5,068 nucleotides of DNA, from the NCBI GenBank assembly GCA_938045215.1, contig CALINF010000164.1:1-5068 (forward strand). The letters run 5' to 3'. This DNA is from an uncultured Halieaceae bacterium (GTDB lineage Bacteria; Pseudomonadota; Gammaproteobacteria; Pseudomonadales; Halieaceae). Under the pieces are notes generated by a model. It did not search any database. It was not told the origin of the DNA and worked only from the letters and a program-made list of their open reading frames with translations. Every line of letters begins with the position of its first letter. The stretch's first letter is position 1. The translations under genes were made by a program, and so were the position numbers. Of the stretch, positions 1 to 5,068 are shown piece after piece.

Positions 1-692
1 GCCATCTCCTTGACGCATTTTAAGCCAATCGGCAAGACGCCTTTGCCCGACATACCACCGGAGCCGTTGCTCAGTATCGGCTGGCCATAGGCGGAGGTGT
101 AACCTGGTCCAACCGTATTGATTGCGCAGATACCGTCGGCACCGGCATCGGCAGCGGCGCGAGCGATCTCGCCTATATCGGGTGTGTTGGGGGTCAGCTT
201 GGGTATCACGGGGATATCTACAACAGCTTTCACTGCGGCGACTATCTCGGCAACCAGCTGTGGATCCTGCCCCATTGCCATGCCATAGCCTTTCGCATGC
301 GGACAAGACAGATTGAGTTCGATGCCGTCTGACACCGGTGCCAGAATCTTTGCCACGGCGACAAACTCTTCCACACTGCCACCAAAGATGGAGGTCAGCA
401 GGAAGCGGTCCTGGGGAATATTCAGCGCAGACATCAACTCCAACGACGCTTCAGCGCCGGGATTGGTGAGGCCCACAGCATTGACGAAGCACCCCGGTGC
501 ATACTGGCTCAGTACGGGCTCTCGATAACCCAGCTTCGGCTCCAGGCCAATACTCTTGGTGGTGAGCACGCCCACCTGGGGAACATGGTCAAAGAAGTAC
601 TGAATGATAGAAGTGGCTGTTGTCACGATGCCCGAAGGCACGGTAAACGGGCCGGAGAGGGTCTTACCAAAAAATTCTGTAGTCAATTGCAC
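1..692 (-). CDS. pyrD: Class 1 (cysteine-type) dihydroorotate dehydrogenase, partial (C-terminus beyond left edge)
   Basis: An FMN-dependent TIM-barrel enzyme that should oxidise dihydroorotate to orotate, the fourth step of pyrimidine synthesis, in the cytosol. About 230 residues are present; the family is about 300-310, so roughly the last quarter is missing. Visible family marks are TKS (K46), NAVGLTNPG (71-79), ELNLSCPH (125-132) with N127 and the class 1 catalytic base C130, IPKLTPN with K165, INTVGPG (191-197) and GGMSGKG (212-218, part of the FMN phosphate site). Class 2 enzymes carry Ser instead of this Cys and an N-terminal membrane helix, absent here. I chose GTG at 692 because MQLTTEFFGKTL fits class 1 N-termini; TTG at 686 is the alternative. 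No in-frame ATG lies nearby and no good Shine-Dalgarno is seen. H132 stands where the Lactococcus enzyme has a substrate-contact Asn. The HAKGYG-type loop recalls archaeal PyrD and, less closely, PreA. Class membership is firm; the exact substrate is less so. Confidence 0.88.
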   Translation of the reverse strand, partial: MQLTTEFFGKTLSGPFTVPSGIVTTATSIIQYFFDHVPQVGVLTTKSIGLEPKLGYREPVLSQYAPGCFVNAVGLTNPGAEASLELMSALNIPQDRFLLTSIFGGSVEEFVAVAKILAPVSDGIELNLSCPHAKGYGMAMGQDPQLVAEIVAAVKAVVDIPVIPKLTPNTPDIGEIARAAADAGADGICAINTVGPGYTSAYGQPILSNGSGGMSGKGVLPIGLKCVKEM

Positions 693-731
693 ACTCTGGG
701 TTGGCGGTGGGCCGGCATTTGGGTGGCGGCA

Positions 732-761
732 ATTATACTGGCGTTGTTAGGTGGTCTACAA
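732..761 (-). promoter_or_regulatory. Candidate sigma70 promoter for the dihydroorotate dehydrogenase gene
   Basis: Read on the minus strand there is a perfect -10 TATAAT (positions 737-732) and a -35 TTGTAG (761-756, 3 of 6 matching) separated by 18 bp. Transcription would begin near 725, giving a leader of about 30 bases before the GTG at 692. The -10 is strong and the -35 poor. The position is right for the leftward gene. Inferred from consensus only. Confidence 0.5.
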
Positions 762-774
762 TTGCCGCTTTAAT
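744..774 (+). promoter_or_regulatory. Candidate sigma70 promoter for azlCD
   Basis: On the plus strand, -35 TTGTTA (744-749, 4 of 6) and -10 TTTAAT (769-774, 5 of 6) are separated by 19 bp, slightly wide. Transcription would start near 781, giving a leader of about 70 bases before azlC. It lies over the leftward promoter at 732-761. Another -10-like hexamer, TATACT at 734-739, has no suitable -35. Weak support. Confidence 0.3.
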
Positions 775-850
775 CTATCACCCGGGCTGCACATGGCAGC
801 CGATAGTCAGCTTAACCCGCGCTTTGAAGCCATCGGAGATTGCTCTCACT

Positions 851-1567
851 ATGCAGACCCGCACGAAACAGCTGTGGCTAGGCGCGCTGGAAACATTGCC
901 ACTGGTGGTTGCCGCTTTTCCGTTTGGCATCGTTTTTGGCGCCATGGCCCATGCCAACGGCCTGTCATTTGCGGTGTCGGTGGGTATGTCCTCGCTGGTG
1001 TTTGCTGGCGCCTCGCAGTTTATCGCCGTCACGCTGATAGCCAGCGCCGCCATTTTGCCCGTAATCGTACTGACGGTATTTGTGGTTAACCTGAGGCAAA
1101 TGCTGTACTCGGCGAACCTCATGCATCACGTCGAGCACTGGCCACAGCCGCTGCGCGCATTGCTAGCGTTCTTCCTGACGGATGAAACCTTTGCTGCAGT
1201 GACTGATCGCAATAATCGTCACCCCGGTGAACCAGGGTTGAGGTGGTTCTACGCGGGCTCTGCAGGATTTATGTACAGCTTCTGGCAGATAGCGACAGTG
1301 CTGGGCTATACACTGGGTGAGCGTATTCCCGGTTTGGCCAACTGGGGTCTGGACGTCGCCATGATTGTCGCATTTATCGGTATCGTAGTGCCGGCACTCA
1401 AGCGCCGTGCCGACTGGGGTTGTGCAGCGGTCGCCTTTTTCTCGGCACTGATTACCTACAGCTGGCCGCATCAGTCAGGGTTGCTGTTCTCCTCGCTGCT
1501 GGCTATCGCTGTGGGTCTATTGCTGAGCAGGCCCGGGCAGAATCCGGAGGCGCTGCTCAATGAATGA
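851..1567 (+). CDS. azlC: AzlC family branched-chain amino acid exporter, large subunit
   Basis: Large subunit of a two-component inner-membrane exporter of the AzlC/YgaZ (LIV-E) family, which exports valine, leucine, isoleucine and analogues. The protein is 238 residues, normal for the family, and mostly hydrophobic helices. Family signatures are PFGIVFGAMAHANGLSF (24-40), the SSLVFAGASQF stretch (47-57), NLRQMLYSANL (80-90) and FFLTDETFA (107-115). The usual NLRH motif reads NLRQ here. ATG 851 places the first helix at the expected distance; GGAG at 835-838 is 12 bases upstream, a long but possible spacing. The reading frame is open further upstream (to ATG 701), but that extension is hydrophilic, crosses the promoter region and has no family character. 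The 3' end overlaps azlD by 8 bases, so the two are almost certainly cotranscribed. No Lrp-type or other regulator gene adjoins. Family is sure; the exact amino acids exported are not. Confidence 0.93.
   Translation: MQTRTKQLWLGALETLPLVVAAFPFGIVFGAMAHANGLSFAVSVGMSSLVFAGASQFIAVTLIASAAILPVIVLTVFVVNLRQMLYSANLMHHVEHWPQPLRALLAFFLTDETFAAVTDRNNRHPGEPGLRWFYAGSAGFMYSFWQIATVLGYTLGERIPGLANWGLDVAMIVAFIGIVVPALKRRADWGCAAVAFFSALITYSWPHQSGLLFSSLLAIAVGLLLSRPGQNPEALLNE
1546..1550 (+). promoter_or_regulatory. Ribosome binding site of azlD inside azlC
   Basis: GGAGG ends 9 bases before the azlD ATG at 1560 and lies wholly within the last codons of azlC. It fixes the azlD start and suggests that azlD is translated both by coupling with azlC and by fresh initiation. 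Confidence 0.65.
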
Positions 1568-1877
1568 CTGGCTGCTCATTGCGCTCATGGCTGTGGTGAC
1601 GTTCGTGCCACGGTACCTGCCATTTGCCTTGGCGGGCAGAGTGAAGCTACCCGCAACTCTGGAGCGCGGACTCGACTTTGTGCCGGTGGCGGTGCTAACG
1701 GCGATCATCGCCCAAACCACGTTGATCCGTGGTGGTGAGTTCGACCTGACAATGGGTAACCTGCACGCCATTGCCGCCGCCGCTGCGTTCGTCGCTGCGC
1801 TGGTGACCCGGCATCTGTTCCTGACTATCGCAGTGGGTTTGCTTGTGTTCGGCGGGTTGAAACTGCTGACCCTCTAG
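1560..1877 (+). CDS. azlD: AzlD family branched-chain amino acid exporter, small subunit
   Basis: Small membrane subunit (105 residues, typical length) that pairs with AzlC; in E. coli the equivalent pair is YgaZ-YgaH. Three to four hydrophobic segments are visible: about residues 4-24, 40-52, 66-82 and 86-105. Family-like motifs are RYLPFAL (18-24) and FVPVAVLTAII (40-50), the second matching the usual L-x-Y-V-P-x-A-V-L-x-A pattern. The start ATG lies within the end of azlC (shared run ATGAATGA), with GGAGG 9 bases upstream. It ends in TAG, 52 bases before the stop of the convergent selO. Alternative identities are unlikely because of the AzlC partner; specificity for branched-chain amino acids is family knowledge only. 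Confidence 0.92.
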   Translation: MNDWLLIALMAVVTFVPRYLPFALAGRVKLPATLERGLDFVPVAVLTAIIAQTTLIRGGEFDLTMGNLHAIAAAAAFVAALVTRHLFLTIAVGLLVFGGLKLLTL

Positions 1878-1882
1878 AGCGC

Positions 1883-1896
1883 AGCTCCCCCGAGCT
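1883..1896. other. Short dyad between convergent azlD and selO
   Basis: A perfect 5-bp stem, AGCTC / GAGCT, around a CCCC loop, 5 bases after the azlD stop codon. It is GC-rich and would be symmetric for both converging transcripts, but the stem is short and no T-run follows on either strand. At best it is a weak or Rho-assisted end signal. The rest of the 52-base gap shows nothing recognisable. Confidence 0.2.
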
Positions 1897-1929
1897 CACA
1901 GATACTTCCCGGCATGATGTCGCTGCCTA

Positions 1930-3411
1930 TCAGGTTCCACAAAAGGTTTGGCGCACTTCTTCGTCGGCTTGCGCCGGTGTTGCCAGCGGTTGATCGGCCT
2001 CATCGTAGGTAAATGGCTGGGCCGTCCTTGCAATCAGCGTATGAAAAGGTTCGAGATCACCGTCCTCCGCTGCACTGATTGCTTGCGCCACCAGGTGATT
2101 GCGCGGGATGAATACAGGGTTTGCACGATACATAGACTGCTGTCTGTCGGCTGGCGACACATCGTCCGCTGCCAGGCGTTCTTGCCAGCGCGCAAGCCAG
2201 GGTGCCAGTGACTGGGGTGGTGTGTAGATCTTGCCGACCTTGGCACTGTCACTATCTGGCGCGGCCAGATCCGCCAGATGTCTGAAGGTTAGGGTGAAGT
2301 CTGCTTTGGCTTCGGCCATCAGGCTGAACAGGTCTTCTATTAGCGCAGTGTCTTCGTCAGTCGCCTCGATCAGGCCCAGTTTGCGGCTTAAACCGCGATT
2401 GTGCGCCTCCATGAACAGGCCGGGAAACTGGTCTACCGCTTCCTGGGCGATGGCTACCGCCGCTTCTTCATTATCGGCCAGTACGGGTAATACTGCTTGC
2501 GCCAGACAGGCCAGATTCCATTGCGCAATGCCTGGTTGGTTGCGATAGGCATAGCGCCGGCCCTGGTCTATAGAGCTGAACACGGTATCGGGGTGAAAGG
2601 ATTCCATGAAGGCGCAGGGGCCATAGTCTACGGTTTCTCCGCACAGCAACATATTGTCGGTGTTCATCACGCCATGCACAAAGCCCAGCAGCTGCCAGTG
2701 GGCGATCAGTTCGGCCTGTGCCTTAATCACGCAGCGCAACAAGGCCTGGGCATCGTTGCCACTGTTTAGCGCATCGGGAAAGTGGCGCTGTAGCGTGTAA
2801 CCCACGAGGCTGCGCAGAGCATCGACATTCTTCTGCGCACTAAAGTATTGGAACGTGCCAACCCGAAGATGACTGCTGGCCACGCGCGCCAACACTGCGC
2901 CCGGTTGAAGTGTCTCGCGAACCACCTGGTCGCCGGTTGTCACGGCCGCCAACGCGCGGGTGGTGGGCACTCCCAGCGCAAACATGGCCTCGCTGACAAT
3001 GTATTCTCGCAGCACCGGGCCCAATGGGGAGCGGCCGTCGCCGCCGCGGGAATAGGGGGTGGGCCCCGAGCCTTTCAGTTGAATATCGTAGCGGTGGCCG
3101 GATGCAGTGGAAACTTCTCCCAGCAGGATTGCTCGGCCATCTCCTAGTTGCGGGTTGTAACTGCCGAACTGGTGCCCTGCATAGACGCTGGCGAGTGGTT
3201 CAGCGCCGGCCGGCAGATAGTTACCGGCGACAGTAGCGATGCCCTCGGGCGAAGCAAGCCAATCGGGATCAATTCCCAGCGTGATTGCCAGGTCGTGATT
3301 GATGGCTAGTGATTCGGGCGTGGACACCGCTGTGGGTGCCTGCAAGCTATAAAAGTAATCTGGCATGCGGGCGAAGGTGTTGTTGAATGGAATAGGGTGT
3401 TGGCTGGCCAT
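1930..3411 (-). CDS. selO: SelO/YdiU protein adenylyltransferase (pseudokinase-fold AMPylator)
   Basis: Transfers AMP from ATP to Ser/Thr/Tyr of target proteins using a kinase fold with inverted nucleotide orientation; linked in the literature to oxidative stress responses. At 493 residues it is full length (E. coli YdiU is 478). Early motifs are YAGHQFGSYNPQLGDGRA (77-94) and LKGSGPTPYSRGGDGRSPLG (112-131). Catalytic set: K113, E136, R176, then HGVMNTDNM (246-254) with D252 and N253, and DYGPCAF with D262. These agree with the Pseudomonas syringae SelO residues as I remember them, down to the numbering, so the enzyme should be active. The C-terminus is FCGT, Cys at 491, near the site where animal SelO carries selenocysteine. 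ATG 3411 is preceded by AGGA. It is a single gene, convergent with azlD and divergent from the amidohydrolase. No frameshift or truncation. Confidence 0.96.
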   Translation of the reverse strand: MASQHPIPFNNTFARMPDYFYSLQAPTAVSTPESLAINHDLAITLGIDPDWLASPEGIATVAGNYLPAGAEPLASVYAGHQFGSYNPQLGDGRAILLGEVSTASGHRYDIQLKGSGPTPYSRGGDGRSPLGPVLREYIVSEAMFALGVPTTRALAAVTTGDQVVRETLQPGAVLARVASSHLRVGTFQYFSAQKNVDALRSLVGYTLQRHFPDALNSGNDAQALLRCVIKAQAELIAHWQLLGFVHGVMNTDNMLLCGETVDYGPCAFMESFHPDTVFSSIDQGRRYAYRNQPGIAQWNLACLAQAVLPVLADNEEAAVAIAQEAVDQFPGLFMEAHNRGLSRKLGLIEATDEDTALIEDLFSLMAEAKADFTLTFRHLADLAAPDSDSAKVGKIYTPPQSLAPWLARWQERLAADDVSPADRQQSMYRANPVFIPRNHLVAQAISAAEDGDLEPFHTLIARTAQPFTYDEADQPLATPAQADEEVRQTFCGT

Positions 3412-3415
3412 GTTT

Positions 3416-3419
3416 TCCT
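3416..3419 (-). promoter_or_regulatory. selO ribosome binding site
   Basis: On the minus strand ACAGGAAAAC immediately precedes ATG 3411, placing AGGA 4 bases from the start codon. The spacing is a little short but supports this start over later in-frame ATGs such as Met16. Confidence 0.6.
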
Positions 3420-3481
3420 GTCGCTAGTTAGTCTAAGCTTGTGGGTTGAGGTTGCTCATGTATCGCTACGCATGACCGGCC

Positions 3482-3510
3482 AAGATAGACTATCCAAACC
3501 AAAGCAACAA
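3482..3510 (-). promoter_or_regulatory. Weak candidate selO promoter
   Basis: Minus strand: -35 TTGTTG (3510-3505, 3 of 6) and -10 TATCTT (3487-3482, 4 of 6) with ideal 17-bp spacing, predicting a start near 3475 and a leader of about 64 bases. It lies in the 112-base divergent gap, just upstream of the amidohydrolase start. I could not find a comparable plus-strand promoter for the amidohydrolase in this gap. Confidence 0.3.
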
Positions 3511-3523
3511 ACGGGTAACCATT

Positions 3524-5068
3524 ATGAGTTCTTCAGCCTGGGATACATTGATTACCGGAGCGACCGTATTTGACGGCACTGCCACGCCGCCGCAGCAACT
3601 GGATATCGCGATAAAAGATGGCAAAATTACGGCGCGCGGTGTAAATCTGCCGCGCTCAGAGGCCGCTCGGGTGATCGAGGGTGAAGGCCAATGGTTGATG
3701 CCGGGCCTGCTCGATATTCACACGCACCTGGATCTGGAGGTCGATCTCGATCCACGTTTGCCGGAGGTGGTCCGCCATGGCACGACCACCGTGCTGGTAG
3801 GAAACTGCAGTCTGGGTACCGCCTTTGGCAAACAGCATGAGGGCGATCAGGATCCGATCGTTGACTGCTTCACGCGGGTTGAAAATATCCCCAAGTCGGT
3901 ATTGCGCAAGTGTGTCGATGTGATCGACTGGGAAGATACTGGTCAGTATATGGACCACTTCGACCAAATGCCCTTGGGCCCCAATGTGGGTGCGTTCATC
4001 CCACACTCCATGCTGCGTATCGAAGTGATGGGTTTGCAAGACAGCGTCAGCCGTGAGCCGACTGAGTCCGAGCTGCAAAAAATGGAAGGCTTGCTGGAAA
4101 AGGCGATGGACGAAGGCTATCTGGGCATGAGCACCGACGGCTTGCCATTTCACTACCTGTCAAATGATCCCAACACGGACAAACGCATTCCCACCCAGTT
4201 CGCCAGTTTTGGTGAACTCAAGCGTCTACTCAAGGTCGTCCGCGAGCGGGGCAGAGTCTGGCAGACCACGCCGATTATCGAAAACAGGCTAAAGGCATTC
4301 CAGTACTTTGCGCTGACCAGCGGCCGCCTGTTTGGCAAAACACTCAAAACTTCCGCGCTTACGGCAGTGGAGCTGGTACTGGCACCCAAAGCGGCCAAAG
4401 GATTTCTGGGTTTTGCCAGCCTGATGAACAGCAAGCTATTCAAGGGCAACTTGCACTTTCAGGCGTTGGGTACCAATTTCCGGATGTGGTCGGATGGCAT
4501 TGTCAGTCCCATGTTTGAGGAGCTTCCCTCTACCTGCAAACTGATCGCCAAGGAGTACGATGACGCGCAGGGCCGCCTCGATCTACTGAATGATCCGGCC
4601 TTTGTTGACGAGTTTCGCCACGACTGGCAGCACGGTCGCACGGGTAAGGGCTGGGCATCCATGAAGGCCAGGTTGGGTTTGCCAGATCATCTGGTGATGC
4701 GTGACCTGCATCGCATGGTATTTGATGGTGCCCCCGTTGCGGACTGGGAAGGTGAGACGCTGCAGCAGGTTTATGACCGGGTAGAGCGTTTTCAGCGCGG
4801 GAACCTGGAGCAGGCACGCTCAGATGCAGAGCGCGAGGCGTTTGAGCTATTCCCCAAACCGCTGGGTGATGACGCCGATTTTATGCTGCACATGATGCGC
4901 ACCTACGATAAAGCGTTCCGCTTCTGGGTAGATGTTGGCAATGAGGGAAATCGATCCACGCTCGAGCTACTGCTGCACAAGAACACGCTGCCGGGCTTCA
5001 ATGACTCAGGTGCACACATTACCAATATGGCATTCTTCGACGCTAACCTCATGTCCCTTAAGCTGGCG
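3524..5068 (+). CDS. N-acyl-D-amino-acid deacylase-like amidohydrolase (COG3653 type), partial (C-terminus beyond right edge)
   Basis: A metal-dependent amidohydrolase expected to cleave the amide bond of an N-acyl amino acid or related compound, probably cytosolic since no signal peptide is seen. The window holds 515 residues, perhaps 50-80 short of complete. Residues 8-60 form the usual N-terminal beta part (LITGATVFDG, then WLMPGLLDIHTHLD). Metal ligands expected from D-aminoacylase are H66 and H68 (HTH) and C95 in GTTTVLVGNC (86-95). Near the end is GFNDSGAH (491-498), with D494 as the likely catalytic acid/base. The usual T-H-x-R histidine strand appears as QTTPIIENR (247-255), without His; H311 in NLHFQALG might replace the second histidine. 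The region 290-480 is long and typical of larger COG3653 members of unknown substrate. ATG 3524 follows GGGTA at 3513-3517, a modest ribosome site. Family is confident; D-amino-acid specificity is not established. Confidence 0.85.
   Translation, partial: MSSSAWDTLITGATVFDGTATPPQQLDIAIKDGKITARGVNLPRSEAARVIEGEGQWLMPGLLDIHTHLDLEVDLDPRLPEVVRHGTTTVLVGNCSLGTAFGKQHEGDQDPIVDCFTRVENIPKSVLRKCVDVIDWEDTGQYMDHFDQMPLGPNVGAFIPHSMLRIEVMGLQDSVSREPTESELQKMEGLLEKAMDEGYLGMSTDGLPFHYLSNDPNTDKRIPTQFASFGELKRLLKVVRERGRVWQTTPIIENRLKAFQYFALTSGRLFGKTLKTSALTAVELVLAPKAAKGFLGFASLMNSKLFKGNLHFQALGTNFRMWSDGIVSPMFEELPSTCKLIAKEYDDAQGRLDLLNDPAFVDEFRHDWQHGRTGKGWASMKARLGLPDHLVMRDLHRMVFDGAPVADWEGETLQQVYDRVERFQRGNLEQARSDAEREAFELFPKPLGDDADFMLHMMRTYDKAFRFWVDVGNEGNRSTLELLLHKNTLPGFNDSGAHITNMAFFDANLMSLKLA

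Noticed and set aside
122..528. Two plus-strand open frames (64 and 71 codons)
   Set aside because: They are antisense to the conserved dehydrogenase frame, Arg- or Ser-rich and without family character.
585..773. A 62-codon plus-strand frame ending in a hydrophobic segment, resembling a small membrane protein
   Set aside because: Most of it is antisense to the dehydrogenase N-terminus, and the hydrophobic end lies over the two promoters. There is no convincing ribosome site.
701..850. A 50-codon N-terminal extension of azlC
   Set aside because: It crosses the promoter region, is unlike AzlC N-termini, and ATG 851 gives the normal family length.
1883..1896. A bidirectional intrinsic terminator
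   Set aside because: The stem is only 5 bp and no T-run follows on either strand, so I list it only as a weak dyad.
1930..1990. A selenocysteine (UGA recoding) signal at the end of selO
   Set aside because: The conserved position is encoded by TGT (Cys), and TGA occurs only as the stop after Thr493.
1948..3236. Several plus-strand open frames of 70-105 codons
   Set aside because: All are shadows antisense to selO, whose own frame has a complete set of conserved motifs.
3656..4817. Minus-strand frames of up to 165 codons
   Set aside because: They are antisense to the amidohydrolase, which is the frame with recognisable HTH, GNC and NDSGAH motifs. The long antisense frame reflects codon bias.
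1..5068. Signs of a defence system, toxin-antitoxin pair, phage or mobile element
   Set aside because: All five genes belong to metabolic, transport or protein-modification families. I saw no terminal repeats, integrase or transposase motifs, or spaced direct repeats.

Overview
The window reads as ordinary, gene-dense chromosome of a moderately GC-rich Gram-negative bacterium. The gene set and protein style (AzlC/AzlD pair, SelO of about 490 residues, a COG3653-type amidohydrolase ending in a 'GFNDSGAH' motif) suggest a gammaproteobacterium, possibly a marine heterotroph of the Halieaceae/Cellvibrionales kind. That placement is inference from remembered protein families, with no search behind it. 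There are no RNA genes, insertion sequences, CRISPR arrays, prophage genes or obvious repeats.

Layout. (1) Positions 1-692, minus strand: the N-terminal three quarters of a class 1 (cysteine-type) dihydroorotate dehydrogenase, cut by the left edge. (2) Positions 693-850: a divergent intergenic region with two candidate sigma70 promoters that overlap back to back, one for each flanking gene. (3) Positions 851-1877, plus strand: azlC and azlD, overlapping by 8 bases, which together encode a two-subunit branched-chain amino acid exporter. (4) Positions 1878-1929: a short convergent gap with one weak dyad. (5) Positions 1930-3411, minus strand: selO (ydiU), a full-length pseudokinase-fold protein adenylyltransferase with its active-site residues intact. 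(6) Positions 3412-3523: a divergent intergenic region with a weak candidate selO promoter. (7) Positions 3524-5068, plus strand: the first 515 residues of an N-acyl-D-amino-acid deacylase-like amidohydrolase, cut by the right edge.

The genes do not form one pathway. Only azlC-azlD is a clear operon; the other genes are single units on alternating strands. A thematic link is conceivable, since the amidohydrolase would release free amino acids and AzlCD exports amino acids, but nothing in the sequence demonstrates it. The least routine points are the class 1 dehydrogenase, whose orotate-contact asparagine appears to be histidine and whose start is non-ATG, and the amidohydrolase, which keeps the HxH and Cys metal ligands but appears to have lost at least one of the usual downstream histidine ligands. 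I found no convincing undescribed multi-gene system here.
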